A stretch of DNA of 64,000 nucleotides from GWA1-54-10 sp964349675 (GCA_964349675.1 CAYGHD010000002.1:4757-68756), one strand, 5' to 3'. Shown: positions 1 to 8,468, numbered from the stretch's first letter. The notes: a model not told the origin generated them from the letters alone. Translations and numbers: made by a program.

Positions 1-1092
1 AAAGTAAATCCAAAAGTCGCCAAAAAAGCAGATGAGCAAAGCAAAAAAGCAGATATACTTTTGGCGCGCGGCCGCGAGATAGGGTTTGTCACCTACGACG
101 AAATCCTCAAAGCATTCCCCACTATCGAAAGCGACGTGATGTTTTTGGAAGAGTTGTATGAAAAATTTGCAACCGCGCATATCGACGTGCTCGAGGGTGG
201 CGGCATGTTGGAGATTACTGAAGACCCGGTAGAAAAAGGCTACTCCCGCTCAGACTCGCAATACGACTCTATCCAGATGTACCTGCGCGAGATAGGTAAG
301 TACCCCCTCCTCTCTGCAAGCGGTGAGCGTGACTTGGCAAAACGTATTGTCGACGGCGACGCCGAGGCGCGCAATTTGCTTGCCCGCGCAAACCTACGCT
401 TGGTGGTCTCTATTGCAAAAAAATATGTCGGCCGCAGCCCAGACTTGACCCTGCTCGACCTCATCCAAGAGGGTAACTTGGGGTTGTTTAAGGCGGTAGA
501 TAAATTTGATTATACAAAAGGGTATAAGTTTTCAACCTACGCAACCTGGTGGATCCGCCAGGCGATTACCCGTGCGCTTGCCGACCAAAGCCGCACCATC
601 CGCATCCCTGTCCACATGGTTGAGACAATTGCCAAATACAAACAAGTGTCTCGCCGCCTGAGCCAAGACCTTGGCCGCGACCCGCTTGCAGAAGAGATTG
701 CGCTTGAGATGGGCGTCGATGTTGAAAAAATCTACCAAATCGAAAAAATAGACCAAGACACCGTCTCGCTTGAAAGCCCGGTTGGCTCGGACGATGACGA
801 TGGTAAATCAGTCCTTGGCGACTTTATCAAAGACGATAAAATACTCTCGCCCGACCAAGAGGTGTCGCGCCGCATTTTGGGCGACCAGCTGCATGAGATT
901 TTGGACGAACTCTCGCCCAAAGAGCGCGAAATTTTGAAACTCCGTCACGGGCTTGAAGACGGCATTTACCACACGCTTGAAGAGGTGGGAAAGAAGTTTG
1001 GCGTCACCCGCGAGCGCATCCGTCAAATCGAGGCCAAAGCCCTCGACCGCATCCGCACCCACGACAAAGCAAAACGTCTCCGCAGCTACTAA
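1..1092 (+). CDS. rpoD: Primary sigma factor RpoD, 5' end outside window
   Basis: Housekeeping sigma-70 subunit that directs RNA polymerase to -35/-10 promoters. The frame is open from base 1 and reads into a region 1.1-like segment (LLARGREIGFVTYDEIL) that begins before the first possible start (TTG at 61), so the true start lies upstream. Region 1.2 is seen at SIQMYLREIGKYPLL, region 2 at LLDLIQEGNLGLFKAVDKFD and YKFSTYATWWIRQAITRA, region 3 follows, and region 4 ends with LSPKEREILKLRHGL and the helix-turn-helix VTRERIRQIEAKALDRIR. All conserved parts of a group 1 sigma factor are present. It is convergent with the ATP-grasp gene downstream, and a perfect hairpin lies between them. Assignment is secure. 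Confidence 0.95.
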   Translation, partial: KVNPKVAKKADEQSKKADILLARGREIGFVTYDEILKAFPTIESDVMFLEELYEKFATAHIDVLEGGGMLEITEDPVEKGYSRSDSQYDSIQMYLREIGKYPLLSASGERDLAKRIVDGDAEARNLLARANLRLVVSIAKKYVGRSPDLTLLDLIQEGNLGLFKAVDKFDYTKGYKFSTYATWWIRQAITRALADQSRTIRIPVHMVETIAKYKQVSRRLSQDLGRDPLAEEIALEMGVDVEKIYQIEKIDQDTVSLESPVGSDDDDGKSVLGDFIKDDKILSPDQEVSRRILGDQLHEILDELSPKEREILKLRHGLEDGIYHTLEEVGKKFGVTRERIRQIEAKALDRIRTHDKAKRLRSY

Positions 1093-1111
1093 CTACGGCC
1101 TTTCAGCATGG

Positions 1112-1134
1112 CTACATAGGATACTCCTATGTAG
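1112..1134. terminator. Hairpin between convergent rpoD and ATP-grasp gene
   Basis: Perfect 10-bp inverted repeat (CTACATAGGA / TCCTATGTAG) with a 3-nt loop. It holds the stop codon of the minus-strand ATP-grasp gene. There is no clear T-run, so termination is inferred from its position between convergent genes. Confidence 0.5.
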
Positions 1135-2323
1135 AGGGTTGGTCGACCAGGTCCCAGATATGCTTCGCTACATTGCGGGGAGTGCCCTCAAACGGCAAAT
1201 GGTGATTGTCAAAAAACGGCATTGAGTTGCACTCGATGACGCCGCATTTTTCTTGCTCCTTCCACGAGCGGGAAATGTCGTCGATGATAAAGTCGATGCC
1301 AACTACGGGCGCTTTGAGTATCGTTGCTATTTTTTCAAACAATGCGATGTTGTCTGGGTGGACGTCATCTGTTACGTCGGTGGTGGTGCCGCCCACAGAC
1401 CAATTTATCTTTTGATGCAGTTGTACGCGCTGCCCTTTGTGCGGCACACTTTGCGGGGTGAGGTTTTGATACGCAAGTTCGGCAAGCGCTGCCTCGTCTA
1501 ATTTTATGTGCGAAAAATAGGGCCCTTGCCGGCCAGGGTGTTTGTTTGCCGTGGCCACCAGCTCTTCCACCGTGTGTATGCCGTCGCCATAGACAACCGG
1601 TTGGTCACGGCGCAACGTCGCTATCAGCTTGCCGTCTACGAGTGTGGGGCGGTAGACTGCGCCCACCAACTCCTCTTCAATCATCGCAAAGGGTGCAACT
1701 TGTTTGGCAACACGGTACGCCTCTTTGAGCTCGTCCGCTGTCTGTACATGCATGGTGGTGTGGCGCGACGCTGAGCCGACAAAAGGTTTTACAACAACGG
1801 GGTGCGGGATCTCGGCAAAAATACGCTCTGCTTTTTTGAGTGTGCCGGCTTTGCCGCCTTTGGCCACAGGGATGCCTGCTTTTTTAAATTTTTGGGTCAA
1901 GGTTGATTTGGTATCAAGCCACCACACCCCTTTGTCTTTATGTGCGGGTATGGGCAGCCCTTCAAAACTGATGCGTTGCCCTCCTGGCAGCGTTGCGATA
2001 AAAAACGACCGAGGCAAGCCAAACAGGCGAAACTCGCGCATTACAATGCCTCGGGTGTCCGCCTCTTGCCAGAGCATTTGGTGCAGCAACAGGGTGTGCT
2101 CGTCGGGCTTTAAGAGGTTGGTGCCCAGTGAAAGGTTTGCGAGCGTCATGTAGAGGTCAAACCCCGAGGATGGTTTGCCGGTGCTCAGGGCACTGCGGAG
2201 TGCGCGCGTGGTCAGCTGCATCACGGGGAGCATCACCATGTCCATGAGCAGTGCAGTAAACTCAACCCAATGCCGCACTTCGCCTCCGCAATGCGGGCAA
2301 ACCTTTGCTGCTTCTTTTGCCAT
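1127..2323 (-). CDS. ATP-grasp ligase, cyanophycin synthetase-like
   Basis: 398 aa. A short N-terminal zinc-binding knuckle (CPHCGGE) is followed by an ATP-grasp fold: the lid/ATP-binding segment HPVVVKPFVGSASRHT near residue 175, a VEELVATANKHPGRQGPYF segment, and the metal-binding end GIDFIIDD...CGVIECNSMP. Proteins of this kind join an amino or carboxylate substrate with ATP hydrolysis. The C-terminal half resembles the ATP-grasp part of cyanophycin synthetase, but the Mur-ligase-like half of that enzyme is absent, so the true substrate is unknown. A TATACT box sits 7 nt before the ATG (2331-2336), as in a leaderless promoter; GGAGG directly before the ATG is too close for normal Shine-Dalgarno use. 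Confidence 0.75.
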   Translation of the reverse strand: MAKEAAKVCPHCGGEVRHWVEFTALLMDMVMLPVMQLTTRALRSALSTGKPSSGFDLYMTLANLSLGTNLLKPDEHTLLLHQMLWQEADTRGIVMREFRLFGLPRSFFIATLPGGQRISFEGLPIPAHKDKGVWWLDTKSTLTQKFKKAGIPVAKGGKAGTLKKAERIFAEIPHPVVVKPFVGSASRHTTMHVQTADELKEAYRVAKQVAPFAMIEEELVGAVYRPTLVDGKLIATLRRDQPVVYGDGIHTVEELVATANKHPGRQGPYFSHIKLDEAALAELAYQNLTPQSVPHKGQRVQLHQKINWSVGGTTTDVTDDVHPDNIALFEKIATILKAPVVGIDFIIDDISRSWKEQEKCGVIECNSMPFFDNHHLPFEGTPRNVAKHIWDLVDQPST

Positions 2324-2330
2324 AGCCTCC

Positions 2331-2336
2331 AGTATA
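2331..2336 (-). promoter_or_regulatory. -10 box of ATP-grasp gene
   Basis: TATACT on the minus strand, 7 nt upstream of the ATG at 2323. Spacing fits a leaderless transcript. Confidence 0.5.
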
Positions 2337-2386
2337 CTGCGTTTTTGCCCAGATTTTGAGCCTAAAATGGTATACTGGTGGCTATA

Positions 2387-3223
2387 ATGCGCAGGGGTAA
2401 GTTACCGATACGGCATTGGAGCCACTCTTCCCTAATGGCCTTTTTGCGCAATCCGCTCGCGTGGTATAAGCGCTATGTTGAGGAGATATACGATACGCCG
2501 TCTTCGCCTGCGTCAGTGGTGGGGCGAGCGGGGCACGTAGCGCTCCAGCATTTTTATGGCGGCATAGACAAAGAGGGTGCTATTGCACTTGGGCTTGAAT
2601 ATTTGCGCCAAGTACCTGATTTTGAAATTTCATTTGGTAAAGCAAAAAGCCGCCGCGCCCAAAAAGAAAAACGCGCGTCAATGGAGCGAGAATATCTGCA
2701 GATGACCGGATTTTATTTGGCGCGTCCGCCTCGGCACAAAGTGCTCGGGGTCGAGGTAAAAGGGGTGGCGACGGTTGAAGGGCTGATGCTCCCGCTTAAA
2801 GCGGTGTCAGACTTGGTGGTGCGGTCACGGGTTGACCCGGCGGGTATTGATATTATCGACCACAAATTCGTCGACTCATTTAGCAAACAGGGTGCGCAAA
2901 AAGCGCTGTTTGTCATGCAGGCGCTGTTTAATTACTACACCGTGCGCTCTTTGTACGACCAGCCCGTGCTGCGCTTTATTGTGTACGAATGCAAGAAGTC
3001 AAAAAACGCAGACGGGGCAGCGCAGTTGCGCCGCTACATCATCGACTTCCGCAAATGCAAAGATGAGTTTGCGTTGTTCCATCGGCTTGTCAACGATGCA
3101 ACCACAGAGATTACCCGAAAGCGGGTATACCTACCTAACCCATCAGATATGTTTGAGGGCGAGAATTCTTTCGATATTTACCGGCTCAGTTTGGTTGAGG
3201 AGCAGCTTGCTATCGAGGAGTAG
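2387..3223 (+). CDS. PD-(D/E)XK nuclease family protein (RecB/Cas4-like)
   Basis: About 278 aa. It begins HWSHSSLMAFLRNPLAWYKRY, the usual 'S-x-S-x-L' entry helix of RecB-type PD-(D/E)XK nucleases, then VVGRAGHVALQHFYGG (GxxxH), and the catalytic core GVEVKG...LKAVSDLVV...IDIIDHKFVD (D, then D-x-K). The family cuts or trims DNA in repair and recombination; no helicase domain or Cas genes are present, so the precise role is open. I prefer the ATG at 2387, with TATACT at 2371-2376 giving a 10-nt gap; a GTG at 2378 is possible. Its 3' end overlaps the convergent DsbA-like gene by 14 bp. Confidence 0.75.
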   Translation: MRRGKLPIRHWSHSSLMAFLRNPLAWYKRYVEEIYDTPSSPASVVGRAGHVALQHFYGGIDKEGAIALGLEYLRQVPDFEISFGKAKSRRAQKEKRASMEREYLQMTGFYLARPPRHKVLGVEVKGVATVEGLMLPLKAVSDLVVRSRVDPAGIDIIDHKFVDSFSKQGAQKALFVMQALFNYYTVRSLYDQPVLRFIVYECKKSKNADGAAQLRRYIIDFRKCKDEFALFHRLVNDATTEITRKRVYLPNPSDMFEGENSFDIYRLSLVEEQLAIEE

Positions 3224-3917
3224 TTGTTGCAGTGCCTCCGGGGATTTGTGCGAGTACGGTGTCGATGGCTGCGCGCATTGAGTCATATGGCTGTGCGCCG
3301 TCAAGCGGGAGCACGTCATTGCCAACCATGATGAGGGTAAACGGTGTGCCTTTGCCGCCAGCTGCGATTGCCTCGCTGTAACTGTCGCTCACCTTTTTTG
3401 TGTACTTGCCGCTCGAGAGGCATTGGTTAAAGACGGAGACGTCGAGGCCAAGCTCTGCTGCAATGATGGGGAGCTGCGCTAGGTCAAGGTTGTTGTCGCC
3501 AGGGGTAACTGAGTAGAGGCGGTCAATGTATTTGTAAAAGGTTACGTCACCTCCTTGGTCGGCAGCACATTCAGCGGCAGCGGCCTCTTGAGGTGCTTTA
3601 GAGTGGATTTGCGCAAGCGGGAATGGCCGGTACACCCAAGCAACTTTTCCAGATGGGCCGTAAAAGTCCATGATTTGGTGCATGGTGGTGTGGAAGGTTT
3701 TGCAATGCGGACATTCAAGGTCTGCGTACTCAATCACTTTGACCGGTGCGTCCGGGTTGCCAAGGATATGGTCGATTTTTGGGTCATACGCGCGAGCGGC
3801 AGTTTTTTGCGTATTTACTCCAGATGGGCTGCCGTTTTTACCAACCCAAAACACAGCGCCTGCGATGAGTGCGCCTGCAATAACAATGGTGAGCGGAAGT
3901 GCGTATTGGGATTTCAT
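3210..3917 (-). CDS. DsbA-like thiol-disulfide oxidoreductase, membrane-anchored
   Basis: 235 aa. One N-terminal hydrophobic segment (LPLTIVIAGALIAGAVFWV) serves as signal anchor, placing the domain outside the membrane. The thioredoxin-fold domain starts near residue 50 (DHILGNPDAPVKVIEYADLE) and has the CPHC redox motif at about residue 70, then the helical insertion typical of DsbA/DsbG, and a cis-Pro loop (GGKGTPFTLIMVG). It probably forms or isomerises disulfides in exported proteins. A second pair of cysteines (AAECAADQ, FNQCLSS) is visible. It stands alone, convergent with the nuclease gene. Family call is strong, exact substrate unknown. Confidence 0.85.
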   Translation of the reverse strand: MKSQYALPLTIVIAGALIAGAVFWVGKNGSPSGVNTQKTAARAYDPKIDHILGNPDAPVKVIEYADLECPHCKTFHTTMHQIMDFYGPSGKVAWVYRPFPLAQIHSKAPQEAAAAECAADQGGDVTFYKYIDRLYSVTPGDNNLDLAQLPIIAAELGLDVSVFNQCLSSGKYTKKVSDSYSEAIAAGGKGTPFTLIMVGNDVLPLDGAQPYDSMRAAIDTVLAQIPGGTATTTPR

Positions 3918-3957
3918 AAATACTATCTAATTACTTAATACGCACATTCTAACATAT

Positions 3958-4533
3958 CTAGAAAGGTAGTGTGTGGGTCAGGAGCGCCGTTTCGGCCGCC
4001 TTTTCCCAGCCAGCAGGGTTAATTTTTATATCGCGGATCCCGTCAAAATCTTTGTATTTAAGATGTTTGTGCTTTTTTGCATAGTCGTAGAGCTCTTTGG
4101 TCACCCGGACGTCGTCGATACAATACTCGCGCAATTTATCTATGTTGCCTTCTTGCCACCACTTCACCGCATCAAGTCCGCTTGCTATTTTGCCTTTACC
4201 CAGCGTCGCCTCGGCAATGTTGTCCATTTTGAGCCGACGCCCGAGCACTGCGCGCACCTCTTTAAGCAGGTCGATACTGCGCATCTGGGTCAAGTCGCCC
4301 GGATAGTATTTGTTTAAAATAGGAATGTCGAAGTGGTCAGAGTTGTAGCCGATAAGTACATCTGCACGCTCCAAGATGCCCCAAAGTTTTGGAAGCTCCT
4401 CTTTTAAATAGCTCGAGTAGCTGTCTGTTTTTGAATCATAAATACAGACAATAGTGAGCTCTTGGTTAGTAAAATCAATACTCCCTTTTTGCATCTGACC
4501 CGTTGTTTCAATATCAAAGACAATGCGACGCAT
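3958..4533 (-). CDS. Predicted 3'-5' exonuclease, RNase H-like (DEDD)
   Basis: 191 aa. DEDD exonuclease signatures are in order: FDIETTG (Exo I) at residue 5, IGYNSDHFDIPIL (Exo II) near residue 61, and YCIDDVRVTKELYDYA (Exo III, with D-x4-Y-like spacing) near residue 137. It resembles the YprB-like 'RNase_H_2' group of stand-alone 3'-5' exonucleases acting on DNA or RNA. It starts 6 nt after hisS on the same strand and is probably co-transcribed with it. Confidence 0.8.
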   Translation of the reverse strand: MRRIVFDIETTGQMQKGSIDFTNQELTIVCIYDSKTDSYSSYLKEELPKLWGILERADVLIGYNSDHFDIPILNKYYPGDLTQMRSIDLLKEVRAVLGRRLKMDNIAEATLGKGKIASGLDAVKWWQEGNIDKLREYCIDDVRVTKELYDYAKKHKHLKYKDFDGIRDIKINPAGWEKAAETALLTHTLPF

Positions 4534-4539
4534 ACGACA

Positions 4540-5790
4540 CTAGTGTTTAAGGAAAAAAGCGGCAAGTGCGTCTGCGGCGAGCTTTGTCTCTTGCCCGGTT
4601 TTGAGGTCGCGTACGGCAAAGATGCCTGTCCGCAACTCGTCGTCGCCCATAACCAACAAATAGGGGATGGTGTGTTTTGAGGCGGCTTTTATCTGGTCAG
4701 CGAGTTTTTTGTCGCCAAAGTCTAGTCCAACGTTTACTCCGCTTGTGCGCAGTGTTGTTGCCAGCGCAAGCCCATCGTTGAGTAGTGCAGGGTTGGTGAG
4801 CGCGATATAGACGTCAGTATGCGGCGCGTATGCGGGCAACAGGCCGCGCACAGCTAAAAAGTCTTGGATGGTTACGTCACCCATGCCAAACCCCACTCCC
4901 GCGATAGGTTCGTCGTCAAAAAGTGCAGTCAGGTTGTCATAGCGTCCGCCACCAAAGAGCGAGCGGTTGTTGTCTTTGTGCGTATCAAACACTTCAAACA
5001 CCACGCCGGTGTAGTAGTTAAACCCGCGCACCACGCTGGTGTCGAACTCAACATTGGTAATATCCAAGGTTTTGAGATGCGCCATTGTCTCTGCCACATC
5101 TGCGGGTGCATTTGCTGCAGAGAGTCTCTCAAGTGGAACGCCAAATGCAGCGAGCTCCGCTTTAAACTCCTCCGCGGGCATTTTTGCGCGACGGTCGAGC
5201 AGATACAAAAAACGTCCACGCGACTCTTCGGGGAGAGAATACTCATCCATCAGCGCGTTTAAAAATGCACGGCTACTTATTTTGATGACAAAGTCGTCTT
5301 TCTTTGCGCCAAAGGCCGCCATTACTGTTGCTGCAAGGGCTATGACCTCGGCCTCGGCTGCTTTGGACGCCGAGCCAAAGATGTCGACATTTAACTGCCA
5401 ATGTTCGCGCAAGCGGCCACGCTGCGGGCGCTCGTAGCGAAAGACGTTGGGTATAGAGAAAAGGCGGAGCGGGAAGCCAAGCTCGCGCCGTTTACCGGCA
5501 ACCATGCGGGCGACCGAAGGAGTCATCTCAGGGCGGAGCGTTACTTCGCGGCCGCCGCGGTCGGTAAAGGTGTAGGTTTGGTCATTTACGATTTCCTCAT
5601 TATCGCTGCCTTTTGCGCGATACAGCTCGGCTGGCTCTAGAACAGACGCGTGGTATTCGACATAGCCAAATCGCTCTGCGACGCCGCGGCAGGTGCTGAT
5701 GATGTAATTTAAAAACGCCTGGTCTTCGGGGTAAAAGTCGCGGACGCCCTTATACGGCTCAACGGAAAGTTTATTTTTTTTGCTGCTCAT
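4540..5790 (-). CDS. hisS: Histidyl-tRNA synthetase
   Basis: 416 aa, normal length for bacterial HisRS. It charges tRNA-His with histidine in the cytoplasm. Class II motif 1 is at PYKGVRDFYPEDQ, motif 2 at TLRPEMTPSVARM with the following RYERPQRGRLREHWQ loop, the histidine-specific segment at FGGGRYDNLTALF, and motif 3 at GVGFGMGDVTI. The C-terminal anticodon-binding domain (TDVYIALTN...VNVGLDFGDKKLADQIKAA) is complete. It is divergent from truB, 25 bp away, and leads a two-gene unit with the exonuclease. Confidence 0.95.
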   Translation of the reverse strand: MSSKKNKLSVEPYKGVRDFYPEDQAFLNYIISTCRGVAERFGYVEYHASVLEPAELYRAKGSDNEEIVNDQTYTFTDRGGREVTLRPEMTPSVARMVAGKRRELGFPLRLFSIPNVFRYERPQRGRLREHWQLNVDIFGSASKAAEAEVIALAATVMAAFGAKKDDFVIKISSRAFLNALMDEYSLPEESRGRFLYLLDRRAKMPAEEFKAELAAFGVPLERLSAANAPADVAETMAHLKTLDITNVEFDTSVVRGFNYYTGVVFEVFDTHKDNNRSLFGGGRYDNLTALFDDEPIAGVGFGMGDVTIQDFLAVRGLLPAYAPHTDVYIALTNPALLNDGLALATTLRTSGVNVGLDFGDKKLADQIKAASKHTIPYLLVMGDDELRTGIFAVRDLKTGQETKLAADALAAFFLKH

Positions 5791-5815
5791 AGGATTATCT
5801 AGTATTCTAGCAGAA

Positions 5816-6634
5816 ATGCCTCAAGAAAACAGGGAGACAAAAAAAGAGCCTATGGTCACTCCGCGCACGGTGGGGGGCAAGGTACTTAACCTCTACAAAC
5901 AAGCGGGAGAGACACCACGCGAGCGCTTGGAGCGTTTGCGTGCACAAAAGCCAGAGTACGCGCATGAGGTGCTTTCATACGCAGGCCGCTTGGACCCAAT
6001 GGCCGAGGGGATACTCATTACGCTCGTTGGGTCGGCCAACAAAATGCGCGAGGCATATTTAGACATGGATAAAGAGTACGTATTGGACGTGCTGTTTGGA
6101 TTTTCAACCGATACGTATGACCTGTTGGGGCGAGTGATGGAAAGCGGTGATGCAAGTGGGCTCCGCAAAGCACAGCTTGAAAAAGAATTGAACGAGTTTC
6201 GCGGACGATTTTCGCAAGAGTATCCGCCATTTTCATCTAAAACCGTGGAGGGGAAGTCTTTGTTTGAGTGGGCGCGCGGCGGGCTCATCGGCACCCTGGT
6301 GATGCCGCGCAAAACAGTGACGATTTATGACATCACGCTGGAGCATGTCTACAAAATTAAAGAAAAAGATTTACTTACTTATATTGAAACGTCGATAGAT
6401 AAAATCCAAGGAGACTTCCGGCAAGAAGAAATTTTGCGGCTGTGGAACCGCAACTTGCGCAAAGAGGGTGACCGCACCTTCCCCTGCGCGACCATCAAAA
6501 TTTCCTGCTCGAGCGGTACCTACGCGCGCTCTATTGCCCACACCATGGGGCAAGATTTGGGCGTCCCGGCCCTGGCGCTCCACATTTTACGCACCAAAGT
6601 AGGGGACTATGACGTTTCAAAAAGCTTGAAATAA
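5816..6634 (+). CDS. truB: tRNA pseudouridine(55) synthase
   Basis: 272 aa from the ATG at 5816; a longer frame from 5780 would run into hisS. TruB makes pseudouridine 55 in the T-loop of tRNAs. The catalytic aspartate lies in LSYAGRLDPMAEGIL, a divergent form of the usual GHTGTLDP motif. The thumb and the segment PPFSSKTVEGKSLFEWAR (PPxxSAxKxxG-like) follow, then CSSGTYARSIAHTMGQDLG, the conserved C-terminal motif. A TATTCT box at 5803-5808 sits 7 nt before the ATG, matching leaderless genes elsewhere here. A strong terminator follows. Confidence 0.92.
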   Translation: MPQENRETKKEPMVTPRTVGGKVLNLYKQAGETPRERLERLRAQKPEYAHEVLSYAGRLDPMAEGILITLVGSANKMREAYLDMDKEYVLDVLFGFSTDTYDLLGRVMESGDASGLRKAQLEKELNEFRGRFSQEYPPFSSKTVEGKSLFEWARGGLIGTLVMPRKTVTIYDITLEHVYKIKEKDLLTYIETSIDKIQGDFRQEEILRLWNRNLRKEGDRTFPCATIKISCSSGTYARSIAHTMGQDLGVPALALHILRTKVGDYDVSKSLK

Positions 6635-6641
6635 AAATAGC

Positions 6642-6674
6642 AAAACCCCCGTAAGTCCGACTTACGGGGGTTTT
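6642..6674. terminator. Bidirectional terminator between truB and nrdB
   Basis: Hairpin AAAACCCCCGTAAG / CTTACGGGGGTTTT with a 5-nt loop, A-run on one side and T-run (ttttcttttt) on the other. Serves both convergent genes. Confidence 0.92.
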
Positions 6675-6686
6675 CTTTTTAGTAGT

Positions 6687-7679
6687 TTACCAATCCAACT
6701 CTCCAGTCTTGTACTCAGTAACGCGAGTCTCGAAGAAGTTCTTCTCTTTTGGCATATCGATAATCTCCGACATCCAAGGGAAGGGGTTGTCTTTGTGGTA
6801 CTGGCGCTCCAAACCAATGCGCTCGAGGCGGCGGTCGGCAACATGCTCAACGTATTGCTTAACGGTTGTTGGGGTAAGGCCAACGATGCCTCTCGGGAGT
6901 GCGTCGTCTGCATATTTTTTCTCCAATTCAACGCCGCGCATGATGTTGTCGGTCAGCTCCTTTTTAAATTCTGGAGTCCAGATCTCCGGATTTTCTTGCA
7001 CAATGGTGTTGATGAGGTCGGCGCCAAAGGCCAAGTGTACCGACTCGTCGCGCAAAATAAACTGGAACTGCTCGCCCACACCTACCATGCGGCTTTTGCG
7101 TAGCATCGACAGCATCATCACAAACCCGGCGTAGAAGAAGATGCCTTCCATAATGACGTAGTAGCCAACCAGGTCGTGCACAAAGCGTTTAATATTTTCA
7201 GGCCCTTCAGTCGTAAAGCCCGGGTCAAATACGTTTTTGGTCATCTCGACCACAAAGTCATCCTTCTCTTTTATCGACGGAACGTTTTCGTACATCTTGT
7301 AGATCTCGTCGGGGTTGAGTCCGAGCGTGTCGCAGCAGTAGATAAATGTGTCGGTGTGTACCGCCTCTTCATACGCTTGGCGCAAAATGTATTGCCGTGC
7401 TTCGGGGTTGGTGATGTGGCGGTAAATCGCCAGCACCAGGTTGTTGGCAGTCAAAGACTCAGCGGTAGAGAAAAATCCAAGGTTCCACAAAATCATGCGA
7501 CGCTCGTCTTCGCTCAGTGCGCCGGGCTTCTTCCACAACTCCACATCTTGCTGCATGGACACCTCTTCGGGTACCCAGTTGTTGGCAACACCTTTTTTGT
7601 AGTGGGTACGCGCCCACTTGTACTTCATTGGGAGGATTTTGTTCGGATCGGTTGTTGATGCGCCGTTGATGATACCCAT
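6687..7679 (-). CDS. nrdB: Ribonucleotide reductase beta subunit, class Ic type
   Basis: 330 aa. The beta subunit builds the oxidant that starts ribonucleotide reduction in NrdA. Six metal ligands are visible: E74 (FFSTAESL), E105 and H108 (EEAVHTDTF), E178 (VIMEGIFF), E212 and H215 (RDESVHLAF). Two changes matter: the first ligand is Glu instead of Asp, and the radical-tyrosine position (H108+4) is Phe112. Both are the features that define class Ic Mn/Fe enzymes such as that of Chlamydia. Because all carboxylates are kept, it is not the metal-free class Ie. The C-terminal tail ends EYKTGELDW, suited to docking to NrdA. nrdA lies 0.8 kb away on the same strand behind two small genes. Confidence 0.92.
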   Translation of the reverse strand: MGIINGASTTDPNKILPMKYKWARTHYKKGVANNWVPEEVSMQQDVELWKKPGALSEDERRMILWNLGFFSTAESLTANNLVLAIYRHITNPEARQYILRQAYEEAVHTDTFIYCCDTLGLNPDEIYKMYENVPSIKEKDDFVVEMTKNVFDPGFTTEGPENIKRFVHDLVGYYVIMEGIFFYAGFVMMLSMLRKSRMVGVGEQFQFILRDESVHLAFGADLINTIVQENPEIWTPEFKKELTDNIMRGVELEKKYADDALPRGIVGLTPTTVKQYVEHVADRRLERIGLERQYHKDNPFPWMSEIIDMPKEKNFFETRVTEYKTGELDW

Positions 7680-7699
7680 AATCTAGTGAGTGAGCGAAT

Positions 7700-7713
7700 A
7701 AAAGTTTACTTTT
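7700..7713. promoter_or_regulatory. Inverted repeat upstream of nrdB
   Basis: AAAAGT-TT-ACTTTT, about 20 bp before the nrdB start. Possible operator; it does not match the NrdR box that I know. Confidence 0.25.
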
Positions 7714-7815
7714 AACTCAGTATTTCTGTTAGCTGACATCTTTATTGTATTGGCGAGGTAGGTAATCGACAAGGTTTTTCAGCACGAAACCCTTTTTCTA
7801 GAGCGCTGTATAGGG

Positions 7816-7844
7816 TTGACAAAATAACTAAAATAGTATATAAT
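7816..7844 (+). promoter_or_regulatory. Consensus sigma-70 promoter
   Basis: TTGACA, 17 bp, TATAAT: a perfect consensus in both hexamers. Drives the small gene starting at 7876. Confidence 0.92.
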
Positions 7845-7875
7845 GAGCGCAGGACTGAGTTTTTGGAGAAAGAAG

Positions 7876-8109
7876 ATGCTCCCAGATAGTGGCTTTCGGT
7901 CAGTGATTAACCGCTTAGCGCAGCCTGAAGAAGGTTGGAGATTCAAAGGCTACCGACTACACAATCGGACGGTCTGCGAATTTTATGCCTTTTTTGAGAC
8001 GGGTTCGCCTGACGGTTACGATAAAGAAACGTGTAGCCGAATGGCGCGCAATGCCGGCGGCCAAAAGGCCGAAGAAATGCAATACGCACTACTGCACTGG
8101 CCTCAATAA
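7876..8109 (+). CDS. Small protein of unknown function, strongly expressed module
   Basis: 77 aa. I do not recognise the family. The frame could open at 7843, but that ATG lies inside the -10 box; the ATG at 7876 has a good Shine-Dalgarno (GGAGAAAG) 6 nt upstream and is the real start. The protein is soluble and mixed in charge, with an aromatic patch (EEGWRFKGYRLHN, CEFYAFFETG) and two cysteines. It has its own perfect promoter and a hairpin terminator, and lies between nrdB and nrdA on the opposite strand, so it is a self-contained unit rather than part of the reductase operon. Confidence 0.7.
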   Translation: MLPDSGFRSVINRLAQPEEGWRFKGYRLHNRTVCEFYAFFETGSPDGYDKETCSRMARNAGGQKAEEMQYALLHWPQ

Positions 8110-8122
8110 GTTAGTGCAACAC

Positions 8123-8144
8123 CCCGTCATCGAAAGATGCCGGG
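8123..8144 (+). terminator. Terminator of small gene
   Basis: Stem CCCGTCATC / GATGCCGGG (one mismatch) with a GAAA tetraloop, followed by a short T-rich stretch (tttgtt). Confidence 0.6.
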
Positions 8145-8152
8145 TTTGTTAG

Positions 8153-8437
8153 TTATTGCTCCAATTTCATCAACCTTCTGCTGTGGGTTTCGAGTGTGCG
8201 GTGTTGTTTGTAGATTGATTTGCCAACCGCAACTACATCCTCTTTTAACATTTTTATATCCTTGCTCGTTTCTTGCTGCTCAATTTTAATGTCGCGGATT
8301 TCTTTACTCATGAGATGCAATTGGCCGTTCACGAGTTCGAATCGTTTCTCCACCACCTCAAATTGGTGTTTAGTGAAGGTTATAAAGTCGGTCAGGACAT
8401 TATAGACCTCTGTTATTGTACGTTCTTTCCTTGCCAT
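8153..8437 (-). CDS. Small coiled-coil protein
   Basis: 94 aa, no signal peptide or membrane segment. From about residue 20 to the end it is one amphipathic helix with hydrophobic residues in heptad spacing (FEVVEKRFELVNGQL, IRDIKIEQQETSKDIKML), so it should form a dimeric or trimeric coiled coil. No enzymatic motif is present. Short coiled-coil proteins of this kind are common in CPR genomes and their role is not known. It starts 30 bp before nrdA ends on the same strand and could be co-transcribed with nrdA. Confidence 0.7.
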   Translation of the reverse strand: MARKERTITEVYNVLTDFITFTKHQFEVVEKRFELVNGQLHLMSKEIRDIKIEQQETSKDIKMLKEDVVAVGKSIYKQHRTLETHSRRLMKLEQ

Positions 8438-8468
8438 ATTTTTTTAATTATACAGCTAGTAATCTGTC

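Noticed and set aside
6687..7679. Class Ie (metal-free) ribonucleotide reductase
   Set aside because: All carboxylate and histidine metal ligands are retained, which speaks for class Ic.
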